From NCBI GenBank assembly GCA_017538845.1, contig JAFYIC010000132.1, positions 1-11,046 on the forward strand: DNA of 11,046 nucleotides, written 5' to 3'. This DNA is from Bacillota bacterium. Lineage in GTDB: Bacteria > Bacillota > Clostridia > Peptostreptococcales > Anaerovoracaceae. Under the pieces are notes generated by a model. That model was not told the DNA's origin. It saw nothing but the letters and a program-made list of their open reading frames with translations, and ran no database searches. Position numbers and translations under genes: made by a program. This document shows positions 1-6,516 of the stretch, piece after piece; position 1 is the stretch's first letter; every line of letters begins with the position of its first letter.

Positions 1-208
1 AACAAATATTAAATCCGGAACAGTTAAACTGACCCTGTACCGCGGCAAGAAAAAGATCGATACAACTAAAGTGCACAATGGCGAAAAGTGGTCATATAAA
101 GTTACTTACGGTACCACGTGGTATAAAGCCAACAGGGGAACATATTACATCAAGGTACACAAGTCCAAGAAAGCAACGGGACAGTACAGGATCAAGTATT
201 CAAAATAG
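1..208 (+). CDS. C-terminal end of a probable exported/surface protein (partial)
   Basis: An open frame enters from the left edge (first full codon at 2) and ends at TAG 206-208, giving about 68 residues. The peptide is rich in Lys, Thr and Tyr and alternates short beta-strand-like segments, for example VKLTLYRGKKK, GTYYIKVHK and GQYRIKYSK. This pattern resembles the last strands of small extracellular beta-sandwich domains such as the bacterial pre-peptidase C-terminal (PPC) type, where GTYYIKV and GQYRI-like strands close the fold. That assignment rests on pattern only. No catalytic motif, anchor signal or membrane segment is visible in this fragment, and the N-terminus with any signal peptide lies outside the window. 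A secreted or cell-wall protein is likely but its function cannot be given. The gene ends 51 bases before the nitroreductase start. Confidence 0.6.
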   Translation, partial: TNIKSGTVKLTLYRGKKKIDTTKVHNGEKWSYKVTYGTTWYKANRGTYYIKVHKSKKATGQYRIKYSK

Positions 209-243
209 CAGGTCATTTGCGAATGACACGGAACAAACGGGAT

Positions 244-251
244 GAAGGAGG
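244..251 (+). promoter_or_regulatory. Ribosome binding site that fixes the nitroreductase start at 260
   Basis: GAAGGAGG lies 8 bases before the ATG at 260. An earlier in-frame ATG at 242 overlaps this Shine-Dalgarno sequence and would add six residues not expected in the family, so 260 is the better start. Confidence 0.8.
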
Positions 252-259
252 ATAAAAGC

Positions 260-805
260 ATGGATGCGTTACAATGCATAGCGACACGCCACAGCTGCAG
301 GAAATTTGCAGATAAAGAAGTGTCCGATGAGACGATCAAAGAACTCATCTCTTACACTAAGAACGCGCCTACATGGAAGAACGTGCAGGAAGTGCGCTAC
401 TACGCAGTGAAGAATGATGAGATCAAAAAGAGGATAGCCGAAGAGGCAGTTCTCGGATTCGTCTACAACACAAAGACCATATCCAGAGCTCCGGTACTCA
501 TGGTAGAGACCGTGGTAAAGGGCATTTCGGGATATGAAAAGGACGGGACTCCCACCACGCCGCAGGACAGCCACTGGCAGTCATTTGACGCAGGCATATC
601 CGCAGGGACCCTTGAACTGGCAGCATTTGCCATGGGCCTGGGCTCGGTTATTATGGGTATCTACGATGACTCGATCGTAAAGGGTATACTGGATATTCCT
701 GAGAACGAGACAGTATCGGGACTCATCGCTGTAGGATGGCCCGCTGCTGAAGGAGAAGGCCCGGAGAAGAAAGACGTAGACGAGATCCTTTCATTCAGAG
801 AGTGA
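260..805 (+). CDS. Nitroreductase family flavoprotein
   Basis: A 181-residue protein of the FMN-dependent nitroreductase family, a cytoplasmic enzyme group that reduces nitro compounds, quinones or flavins with NAD(P)H. The usual length is 170-220 residues. Visible family features are the N-terminal FMN-phosphate-binding stretch RHSCRKF (residues 10-16, family form RRSxRxF), followed by the helix VSDETIKELI. Next comes the segment NAPTWKNVQ (35-43), which matches the usual APSxxNxQ flavin contact but with Trp-Lys in the variable positions. The central helix SAGTLELAAFAMGLGSV (114-130) and the C-terminal GLIAVGWPA (154-162), equivalent to the family's IPVGYP strand, complete the fold. The start at 260 is set by the GAAGGAGG site. 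The gene appears to be transcribed alone or with the upstream gene and ends at a strong terminator. The physiological substrate cannot be inferred from the sequence. Confidence 0.9.
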   Translation: MDALQCIATRHSCRKFADKEVSDETIKELISYTKNAPTWKNVQEVRYYAVKNDEIKKRIAEEAVLGFVYNTKTISRAPVLMVETVVKGISGYEKDGTPTTPQDSHWQSFDAGISAGTLELAAFAMGLGSVIMGIYDDSIVKGILDIPENETVSGLIAVGWPAAEGEGPEKKDVDEILSFRE

Positions 806-822
806 TCTGTGGTAAGACAATG

Positions 823-864
823 AAAAAACCTTGCAGCCGCGAAAACGGTACTGCAAGGTTTTTT
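823..864. terminator. Bidirectional intrinsic terminator between nitroreductase and tRNA-Arg(CCG)
   Basis: Perfect 14-bp inverted repeat: AAAAAACCTTGCAG (823-836) and CTGCAAGGTTTTTT (851-864). The 14-base loop can form an inner CCG/CGG pairing (837-839 with 846-848). The T-run on one strand and A-run on the other give a poly-U tail in both directions. It ends the nitroreductase transcript on plus and the tRNA-Arg(CCG) transcript on minus, where it begins 5 bases after the CCA end. Confidence 0.9.
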
Positions 865-868
865 GTAA

Positions 869-944
869 TGGTACCCCCGATAGGAATCGAACCTACGACG
901 CATGGCTTCGGAAGCCATCGCTCTATCCTCTGAGCTACGGGGGC
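869..944 (-). tRNA. tRNA-Arg, anticodon CCG
   Basis: Read on the minus strand, this 76-nt gene folds as a full cloverleaf. The acceptor stem is GCCCCCG with CGGGGGT, the D-stem GCTC/GAGC, the anticodon stem ATGGC/GCCAT with loop TTCCGAA, the variable loop GCGTC, and the T-stem GTAGG/CCTAT with loop TTCGATT. The discriminator is A and CCA is encoded (plus 869-871). Anticodon CCG (plus 909-911) reads the Arg codon CGG. The first acceptor pair is a G1-U72 wobble. The gene has its own promoter at 965-993 and a terminator at 823-864. Confidence 0.97.
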
Positions 945-964
945 ACGTTTTTCAACGCTCTTGT

Positions 965-993
965 ATGATAACACAGCGCAGGCGGGGCTTCAA
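965..993 (-). promoter_or_regulatory. Promoter of tRNA-Arg(CCG)
   Basis: On the minus strand, -35 TTGAAG (plus 988-993), 17-base spacer, -10 TATCAT (plus 965-970). It lies about 20 bases upstream of the mature tRNA 5' end. The -35, -10 and start region are almost identical to those of the neighbouring tRNA-Arg(CCT) promoter at 1181-1209, which strongly supports both. Confidence 0.8.
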
Positions 994-1043
994 ATACATT
1001 TTGCCGGCTGTGCGGTACAGATCCGCACGGAGGCTTTTACGGG

Positions 1044-1074
1044 AAATAAAAACGCAGCCGCTGTGTACGGCTGC
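1044..1074 (-). terminator. Intrinsic terminator of tRNA-Arg(CCT)
   Basis: On the minus strand, stem GCAGCCG/CGGCTGC (plus 1068-1074 and 1054-1060), a 7-base loop, and a following GTTTTTATTT tail (plus 1044-1053). It starts about 10 bases after the CCA end of tRNA-Arg(CCT) and separates it from the promoter of tRNA-Arg(CCG), so the two tRNAs are separate transcription units. Confidence 0.8.
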
Positions 1075-1084
1075 ATTTTGTTTC

Positions 1085-1160
1085 TGGCACCCCCGAGATG
1101 ATTCGAACATCCGACGCACGGTTTAGGAAACCGACGCTCTATCCCCTGAGCTACGGGGGC
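1085..1160 (-). tRNA. tRNA-Arg, anticodon CCT
   Basis: A 76-nt cloverleaf on the minus strand. The acceptor stem is GCCCCCG with CGGGGGT (again G1-U72), the D-stem GCTC/GAGC, the anticodon stem TCGGT/ACCGT with loop TTCCTAA, the variable loop GCGTC, and the T-stem GGATG/CATCT with loop TTCGAAT. The discriminator is G and CCA is encoded (plus 1085-1087). Anticodon CCT (plus 1125-1127) reads AGG, a codon used often in this window's genes. The outermost anticodon-stem pair (27-43) is a T-T mismatch. Acceptor stem, D-arm and promoter match the neighbouring tRNA-Arg(CCG), pointing to an old tandem duplication. Confidence 0.97.
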
Positions 1161-1180
1161 ACATTTTTCAACGCTCTTGT

Positions 1181-1209
1181 ATGATAACACAGCGGGGCTT
1201 TTGCTTCAA
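1181..1209 (-). promoter_or_regulatory. Promoter of tRNA-Arg(CCT)
   Basis: On the minus strand, -35 TTGAAG (plus 1204-1209), 17-base spacer, -10 TATCAT (plus 1181-1186). The region from -10 to near the tRNA 5' end (plus 1164-1193) repeats the 948-977 sequence upstream of the other tRNA essentially base for base. The upstream half of the spacer differs, yet the 17-base length is kept. Confidence 0.8.
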
Positions 1210-1252
1210 TGATTTTTTGTGCCGCAAAGCTTTTTACCGGCAGTATGAAAAA

Positions 1253-1281
1253 AGGACAAATTGATAAGACTGTGATATAAT
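1253..1281 (+). promoter_or_regulatory. Extended -10 promoter of the gdpP-rplI-dnaB operon
   Basis: Perfect -10 TATAAT at 1276-1281 preceded by TGA (1273-1275), the TGn extended -10 element. A partial -35, AGGACA (1253-1258), sits 17 bases upstream. Transcription would begin near 1288, about 40 bases before the gdpP start. It diverges from the tRNA-Arg(CCT) promoter. Confidence 0.7.
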
Positions 1282-1329
1282 AACTGCGTGTAACCATATT
1301 GACGGGGTATGGGGACGCAAGGTGAAAAA

Positions 1330-3129
1330 ATGACAGAGCAAAATACGGACTTTGCATATGAAAATGCAGAGAAGATAATTACAGAACATGCGTCACTTCC
1401 GCTGTGTATCATCGACAAAGACGGCAAGATAACTGCCGCCGGTTCCAGGATCGAGGAGGTTTTCGTGTACGACGGGATCATAGATTCCAAAATCTATGCG
1501 CTGACCGGATTCAGGAACGATACCATACGCAATGCGGCGAAAGACGGGAAGTCCCTTCTGCTTGTGAGAAACAGCAGGACCTTTGAAGTCCATGCCGATT
1601 TTCTTTATGACGCTGAAGATTCACCGGTCACACTTACCTTCGTGGACGTGACCGCGTACGAAAGGCTGAAAAAGCAGTACGAAGATGAAAGAACGGCCAT
1701 GGCTATCGTCCATGTGGACAATTTCGATGAACTTACGGAGAGCGTTTCTGAAGAAGCAAGTCTCACGGTAGCCTCGGAGATAGACAAGATACTGCGGCAG
1801 TGGGGCGCGGCAGCCAATGCTTCGGTCACCAGATACAAGGACGACTGCTATTTCGTGATCCTTCAGACCCATGAACTTGAAAAGATCAAGCAGGGCAAGT
1901 TTGCCATACTGGATGAAGCCCGGCAGATAGATACGGAGAACGATTTCCCGGTGACCATAAGCATGGGAATAGGAATGGGCGGCAGGACGTTGTACGAGAA
2001 TGAAAGATATTCCATCGACGCCTTCGATCTGGCTCTTGGAAGAGGCGGAGACCAGGTGGTCATAAAGAACGTGGACAATATCGAGTACTACGGCGGCAAG
2101 ACCCAGACCGTGGAGAAGACCAACAAGGGCAAATCCAGAATAATCGCCCATGCGCTCAGACATCTGATGGAACAGTCAGACCACGTGATCATCATGGGAC
2201 ATCAGAGTCCGGATATGGATTCCTTCGGCGCGGCAGTGGGAGTTCACCGCTTCTCGAGACTCTGTGAAAAAGAAGCGTTCATCATAATAAACGATTACAA
2301 CGAAGGACTTGCGGACATATACCAGGCAGCCAGGGAGATCGATGAATACAATTTCATTTCTTCCGAAAGAGCCATCGACATGGCGGACGCGGGCTCACTT
2401 GTCATAGTAGTGGACACCAACAGGCAGAGCAGAGTTGAATGCCCGGAACTTCTGGATATAACGGAGAAGATCGTAGTCATTGACCATCATAGAAAGGCTA
2501 CGGACTTTATCGACAACGCAGTGCTGGAATACACCGAACCCTATGCGTCATCGGCTTCGGAACTGGTAACGGAGATCATACAGTACGCAGGCGGGAAAAG
2601 GACTCTCAGCAGATTCGAGGCGGAAGCCCTGCTGGCGGGCATAACCGTAGACACCAACCGTTTCGCTATAAAGACAGGAGTGCGTACGTTTGAGGCGGCA
2701 TCCTGGCTCAGACGTTCAGGAGCCGACACCACGGAAGTCAAGAGATATTTCCAGTCCGACATGGAAATGTTCAAAACGAGGGCGGCATGTATAGCCAACG
2801 CTACGTTCAACGATGACGGCGTGGCCATGTCCATATGCCCGGGCGAGAACATCAACGCTCAGATAGTCAATTCCCAGGTGGCGGACGAACTGCTGACCAT
2901 AAAAGGCGTACAGGTAAGTTTCGTCGCCGGCAAGAACGAATGCGGACAGACCGTAGTCAGCGCAAGATCACTGGGAACGATAAACGTCCAGACCATAATG
3001 GAGGAACTGGGCGGAGGCGGACATCTTACCACTGCGGGAGCACAGGTGGATATGTCACCGGAAGAGGCTCTGGAGGTACTGTCCGAAAAACTCAAGGCGA
3101 TATTTGAAAAAGAAAAGCAGGAGGACTGA
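1330..3129 (+). CDS. gdpP: Cyclic-di-AMP phosphodiesterase GdpP-like (PAS-degenerate GGDEF-DHH-DHHA1), no membrane helices
   Basis: A 599-residue protein that should hydrolyse the second messenger c-di-AMP to pApA. Domains in order are a PAS-like region (about 15-110), a degenerate GGDEF domain (about 120-255) in which the GGDEF position reads RYKDDCY (168-174), and a GdpP signature [11 protein letters not shown] (237-247) then YYGGK. The DHH domain (about 270-450) has metal-binding residues H291, D295, D297, D362, D385-H386-H387 and D441. DHHA1 carries GGGGH (561-565). All phosphodiesterase residues appear intact. GdpP proteins usually have two N-terminal transmembrane helices and about 650 residues. 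Here the PAS region starts at once and no hydrophobic segment precedes it. The start at 1330 is chosen for AAGGTG (1319-1324), five bases upstream. An in-frame ATG at 1309 has a poorer site. The stop is 2 bases from rplI, so the two genes are translationally linked. Confidence 0.93.
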   Translation: MTEQNTDFAYENAEKIITEHASLPLCIIDKDGKITAAGSRIEEVFVYDGIIDSKIYALTGFRNDTIRNAAKDGKSLLLVRNSRTFEVHADFLYDAEDSPVTLTFVDVTAYERLKKQYEDERTAMAIVHVDNFDELTESVSEEASLTVASEIDKILRQWGAAANASVTRYKDDCYFVILQTHELEKIKQGKFAILDEARQIDTENDFPVTISMGIGMGGRTLYENERYSIDAFDLALGRGGDQVVIKNVDNIEYYGGKTQTVEKTNKGKSRIIAHALRHLMEQSDHVIIMGHQSPDMDSFGAAVGVHRFSRLCEKEAFIIINDYNEGLADIYQAAREIDEYNFISSERAIDMADAGSLVIVVDTNRQSRVECPELLDITEKIVVIDHHRKATDFIDNAVLEYTEPYASSASELVTEIIQYAGGKRTLSRFEAEALLAGITVDTNRFAIKTGVRTFEAASWLRRSGADTTEVKRYFQSDMEMFKTRAACIANATFNDDGVAMSICPGENINAQIVNSQVADELLTIKGVQVSFVAGKNECGQTVVSARSLGTINVQTIMEELGGGGHLTTAGAQVDMSPEEALEVLSEKLKAIFEKEKQED

Positions 3130-3131
3130 TA

Positions 3132-3575
3132 ATGATAGTAATATTACTCAAAGACGTAAAAGGCGCAGGCAAAGCAGGCGAAGTAGTAAAGGTGAGCGAC
3201 GGATACGCCAGGAACATGCTCATACCGAAGGGTTTTGCCAAAGAAGCAACTGAGGGAAATGTCAGGAATCTGGAAAAGCAGAAGGCTATAATGGCTGAGA
3301 AACAGGCTGAAGCAAAAGCAGCCGCGGAAGAACTGGCAGATAAAATCAGTCTGATCGCAGTGGATATCAAAAGCAAAGGCGGCGAAGGCGGAAGGCTTTT
3401 CGGCTCCATAACATCGAAGGATATATCAGAAGCTCTTGAAGAGCAGCACGGTATAAAGATTGACAAGAAAAAGATCGTACTGGACGCGCCGATCAAACAG
3501 GTCGGTGATACGGAAGTGACCGTCAAGGTCTATCCGGAAGTGCAGGCTCAGCTGAAGGTGTCGGTCACAGTCTGA
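3132..3575 (+). CDS. rplI: 50S ribosomal protein L9
   Basis: A 147-residue protein, the standard L9 length, which binds 23S rRNA near the L1 stalk base of the large subunit. The N-terminal rRNA-binding domain (1-52) is canonical: [19 protein letters not shown], then the [15 protein letters not shown] block (22-36). A long connecting helix rich in Ala, Glu and Lys (about 41-75) follows. The C-terminal domain (about 77-147) has [12 protein letters not shown] and ends in beta strands. AGGAGG (3119-3124) inside the end of gdpP lies 7 bases before the ATG, and only two bases separate the gdpP stop from this start, so the genes are co-transcribed. Placement between gdpP and dnaB is the conserved Firmicutes order. 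Confidence 0.98.
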   Translation: MIVILLKDVKGAGKAGEVVKVSDGYARNMLIPKGFAKEATEGNVRNLEKQKAIMAEKQAEAKAAAEELADKISLIAVDIKSKGGEGGRLFGSITSKDISEALEEQHGIKIDKKKIVLDAPIKQVGDTEVTVKVYPEVQAQLKVSVTV

Positions 3576-3598
3576 CATAGCGGGACGCGATATGACAT

Positions 3599-3634
3599 GC
3601 CGGAAACGATCCGGCCCGGCGGATACCGGCCGCC
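3599..3634 (+). other. Two adjacent small hairpins in the rplI-dnaB gap
   Basis: GCCGG-AAACGAT-CCGGC (3599-3615) is followed after two bases by GGCGG-ATACCGG-CCGCC (3618-3634). Each has a 5-bp GC stem and a 7-base loop. No T-run follows, so they are not a standard terminator. They could act as an mRNA processing or stability point, or weakly attenuate dnaB relative to rplI. Only the inverted repeats are seen; the role is inference. Confidence 0.45.
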
Positions 3635-3675
3635 AACTGATCACGTAATAACACGAGAAGGAGTATATATACGAA

Positions 3676-5001
3676 ATGGAAGAAAGAATCCCTCCGCAGA
3701 ATCTGGACGCGGAAAAATCAGTGCTAGGAGCAGCGATGCTCAGCAAAGATGCTCTCATGGACGTTGTGGAAGTCGTAAGACCTGATGATTTTTACAACAA
3801 TAACAACAGAGAGATATTCAGCGCCATATGCAAACTGAATCAGGAAGGTTCCCCGGTAGATACCATAACAGTTTCCGAGGAACTTAAGAGAAGAGCCGTG
3901 CTGGATTCGGTGGGCGGCCGTGTTTACGTGGCTTCCCTGGCGGCAGATGTGCCTTCCACATCCAATGCGGTTGAATACGCCCGTATCATAGCGGAGAAAG
4001 CCACACTGAGAAGGCTCATAGAAAAAGGCGGGCAGATATCGGAAAAGGCTTTTGATTCCGATGCTTCGGCCGGAGAAGTCCTGGAATTCGCGGAAAAAGA
4101 GATCTTTGATATCGGACAGAGACGTCAGAGGAAAGACTTTGTCCACATAAAAGACGTCCTCGTGGATAATATCGAAGCTATCGACAAAGCTTCCCAGATA
4201 GAAGGGAACCTGATAGGGATCACAACGGGTTTCAAGGACCTGGATGACAAGACCACAGGCCTTCAGAACGGCAATATGGTCGTTGTTGCGGCCCGCCCCG
4301 GTATGGGAAAGACCGCATTCGCGCTCAGCATCGCTCAGGCAGCGGCAATAAAAGGCAAAGGCACCGTGCTCATATTCAGCATGGAGATGACCAGAAACGA
4401 CTTGGGCCAGAGACTTCTTTCCATGGATTCCAAAGTCGATCTACAGAAGATCAAGACCGGAGATCTGGAGAGGAGAGACTGGGATCAGATAAATCTGGCT
4501 CTTGATGAACTGTCTCAGGCGGATATAAACATAGACGATTCGTCCAGGACCATGGTGGAGATACGTAACAAGTGCAGGAGGCTTAAAGCCGCGAGAGGTC
4601 TGGATCTGGTGATCGTCGACTATCTGCAGCTGATGAATTTCGAAGGCCGTTCGGAAGGCAGACAGCAGGAGATCACGACCATATCCAGATATATGAAGCA
4701 GCTGGCCATGGAGATGGAATGTCCGGTAATGGCGCTGTCACAGCTTTCGAGAAAACCAGAAGAACGTCCGAACCACAGACCGCTCCTTTCCGATTTGCGT
4801 GAATCCGGCGCCATAGAACAGGACGCCGACCTGGTACTGTTCCTTTACAGGGATGATTTTTACAACGGGGAAAACAGCGAGAGACCCGGCGAGTGCGAAG
4901 TAATCATATCAAAGAACAGAAGCGGTCCGGTGGGAACGGTATACGTTACATGGATCGGTAAATACACTAAATTTGCAGATAAAAGCGGTTATTCCAAATA
5001 G
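3676..5001 (+). CDS. dnaB: Replicative DNA helicase DnaB
   Basis: A 441-residue hexameric replicative helicase (DnaB; called DnaC in Bacillus subtilis), the usual family length. The N-terminal domain (about 1-150) begins with the canonical RIPPQNLDAEKSVLGAAM, which binds primase and sets up the collar. The C-terminal RecA-type motor (about 175-441) has Walker A ARPGMGKT (206-213), catalytic Glu in SMEM (E237), Walker B VIVDYLQLM (312-320, D315), the SQLSRKPEERPNHRPLLSDLRESGAIEQ-type block (355-382) and the KNR motif (413-415) that supplies the trans-acting finger residues. AGAAGGAG (3656-3663) is the likely ribosome site; its 12-base spacing to the ATG is long. The gene lies 100 bases after rplI and 23 bases before the DUF1858 gene in the same operon. 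Confidence 0.98.
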   Translation: MEERIPPQNLDAEKSVLGAAMLSKDALMDVVEVVRPDDFYNNNNREIFSAICKLNQEGSPVDTITVSEELKRRAVLDSVGGRVYVASLAADVPSTSNAVEYARIIAEKATLRRLIEKGGQISEKAFDSDASAGEVLEFAEKEIFDIGQRRQRKDFVHIKDVLVDNIEAIDKASQIEGNLIGITTGFKDLDDKTTGLQNGNMVVVAARPGMGKTAFALSIAQAAAIKGKGTVLIFSMEMTRNDLGQRLLSMDSKVDLQKIKTGDLERRDWDQINLALDELSQADINIDDSSRTMVEIRNKCRRLKAARGLDLVIVDYLQLMNFEGRSEGRQQEITTISRYMKQLAMEMECPVMALSQLSRKPEERPNHRPLLSDLRESGAIEQDADLVLFLYRDDFYNGENSERPGECEVIISKNRSGPVGTVYVTWIGKYTKFADKSGYSK

Positions 5002-5011
5002 CACATCAGAC

Positions 5012-5017
5012 AGGAGG
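5012..5017 (+). promoter_or_regulatory. Ribosome binding site of the DUF1858 gene
   Basis: AGGAGG lies 7 bases before ATG 5025. It is a near-perfect site that supports real translation of this very short gene. Confidence 0.8.
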
Positions 5018-5024
5018 TAAAGCC

Positions 5025-5222
5025 ATGAGTGAGATCACAAAAGATACGATGGTATGCGATATCGTTGCGATCAGCACCGAAATGGAAAAAGTCCTCGTAT
5101 CCTATGGTCTGAGCTGCTGCGGCTGTCCGGGGGCCAACGTAGAGACCCTTGAGCAGGCGGCGGAAGGACACGGTGTGGATCTTGGGGCTCTGTTGGCCGA
5201 TCTGAACAGCAAACTGAAGTAA
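5025..5222 (+). CDS. DUF1858 / hybrid-cluster-protein-associated redox disulfide domain protein
   Basis: A 65-residue stand-alone protein of the DUF1858 type, a short helical domain also described as a hybrid-cluster-protein-associated redox disulfide domain and related to the N-terminal part of ScdA/RIC iron-sulfur repair proteins. The diagnostic pattern is MxITKDxxVxDIV, then VLVSYGLSCCGCPGA (23-37) and ETLEQAAEGHGVDLGALLADLN. Cysteines lie at 11, 31, 32 and 34. The usual family motif is HCxGCP, so C31 and C34 are the conserved pair and C32 is extra. No partner hybrid cluster protein is encoded here. It sits 23 bases after dnaB and 25 bases before the DnaD-family gene, within the operon. 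A redox-sensing or thiol-exchange role is inferred from the family; a role in replication is unproven. Confidence 0.88.
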   Translation: MSEITKDTMVCDIVAISTEMEKVLVSYGLSCCGCPGANVETLEQAAEGHGVDLGALLADLNSKLK

Positions 5223-5247
5223 GAAGTTATCGCAGAAACAGACACAG

Positions 5248-6492
5248 ATGAACAACAGGAGAAAAACTACAAAAGAATACTATCTCTTTGACACGAACGT
5301 GGAGAACATGTTCATCAACGAGTATATGCCCAATGCGCCGGGAGATTACGTCAAGGTGTATCTCTTTGCGTTGATGTATGCGGATCTGGATCAGCCTATG
5401 ACTGACGAGATGCTTGCCAAGGAACTGGGCATGCAGGAGGAAGACGTGCGGGAAGCATGGGACTACTGGGAGGAACTGAAGGTGATCCACAGGACGGCTT
5501 ACGGTGAAGAAGGCGTCCGTATCGAGTTCCTCAGCCTCAAAGAGCAGTTCTACGGCAAGAGCAACAGAAACGGTGGCGATGACGTGGAAGGGGCAATGCC
5601 TGTTCCGCCTGACGGCGTATATTCACAGGACGATCTGAAAAGCATGTTCGAATATCTCGAAAAAGTTGCGGGCAAAGCCTTCAGCGGCACCGAGATAATC
5701 GAGATACTCAACTGGGTCAATGAAACGGGAGCGGCGCCGGAAGTGGTAATGTATGCTTACCGGTACTGCTATTCGAAAAAGAAGACTAGCATAAAGTATA
5801 TAGCCACGGTAGTTCAGCAATGGACAGAGAAGGGCCTGCGCGACGTGGAGGCGGTGGATGATTATCTGGCGGATACCGATCAGAGGAGATATCAGTACAG
5901 GCGGATATTCAGAGCCCTGGGCTTCATAGGAAGAGCTCCCACGGAGGAGGAGATGCGTAGGATGGACAGCTGGTTTGACGAAATGGGCTTTACCATAGAC
6001 AAGGTTCTTGACGCTTGCAGTAAGACCAGCGGTATATCCAATCCGAACATCAACTACGTGGATTCAGTTCTTAAGAACTGGAAGAAGGAAGCGGACCAGC
6101 CGGGCAGCCGATCTGCGGCAGCCGTAGGCAAATACTATGAATATATAAGGGAAGAAGCGGAAAAAGACGCGGAGAAACGTCGCAGGGAAGTTCTGAAGAA
6201 ACTCCCGCGGATACAGGAGATCGATGACGAACTCAACGAACTGAGCCGCGAGGCCACGAAGCTGATACTTTCCGGGTCGGACGCCAAGAAGGGCGCTCTA
6301 GACGCCAGGGTCAACGGGCTGCTGGAGGAAAGAGCCGTGCTCATGACGGACAACGGATTCCCGATGGACTATATGGATGTGAAATATCAGTGTGACAAGT
6401 GCAGGGATACCGGATTCACGGACACCGGTGAAAGGTGCAGCTGCTACGAAGAACGGGCGCGTGAAGCGGCAGTTTGGGAAAGCAAGTCCTAG
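5248..6492 (+). CDS. DnaD-family replication protein with a C-terminal DnaC-type zinc module
   Basis: A 414-residue protein acting in replication initiation or helicase loading. The N-terminal winged-helix region (about 10-100) contains VENMFINEYMPNAPGDYVKVYLFALM, the usual start of clostridial DnaD proteins. Two DnaD (DnaB_2) domains follow, each ending in the YxxxIxxxW-type motif: Y184-V188-W192 and Y270-V274-W278. From about 295 a charged coiled-coil-like stretch (KRRREVLKKLPRIQEIDDEL) leads into NGFPMDYMDVKYQCDKCRDTGF and a cysteine set C382-x2-C385-x11-C397-x-C399. That arrangement resembles the N-terminal helicase-binding zinc region of clostridial DnaC/DnaI loaders, but the protein stops where the AAA+ ATPase would begin. 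ATG 5248 has only a weak upstream ribosome site, so coupling to the previous gene is likely. Clostridial DnaD proteins normally lack the cysteine module. Confidence 0.9.
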   Translation: MNNRRKTTKEYYLFDTNVENMFINEYMPNAPGDYVKVYLFALMYADLDQPMTDEMLAKELGMQEEDVREAWDYWEELKVIHRTAYGEEGVRIEFLSLKEQFYGKSNRNGGDDVEGAMPVPPDGVYSQDDLKSMFEYLEKVAGKAFSGTEIIEILNWVNETGAAPEVVMYAYRYCYSKKKTSIKYIATVVQQWTEKGLRDVEAVDDYLADTDQRRYQYRRIFRALGFIGRAPTEEEMRRMDSWFDEMGFTIDKVLDACSKTSGISNPNINYVDSVLKNWKKEADQPGSRSAAAVGKYYEYIREEAEKDAEKRRREVLKKLPRIQEIDDELNELSREATKLILSGSDAKKGALDARVNGLLEERAVLMTDNGFPMDYMDVKYQCDKCRDTGFTDTGERCSCYEERAREAAVWESKS

Positions 6493-6516
6493 TCTCACAG
6501 AACATTAAGATAATAC

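Noticed and set aside
212..227. Hairpin GTCATT-TGCG-AATGAC after the first gene as a terminator
   Set aside because: The stem is only 6 bp, AT-rich, and is not followed by a T-run.
1309..1329. Earlier ATG start for gdpP
   Set aside because: It adds seven residues without a good ribosome site, while AAGGTG is well placed for 1330.
1621..2163. Long antisense reading frame (180 codons) opposite gdpP
   Set aside because: It lies fully within gdpP, shows no family motif and has no promoter or ribosome site; it is a shadow of the coding strand.
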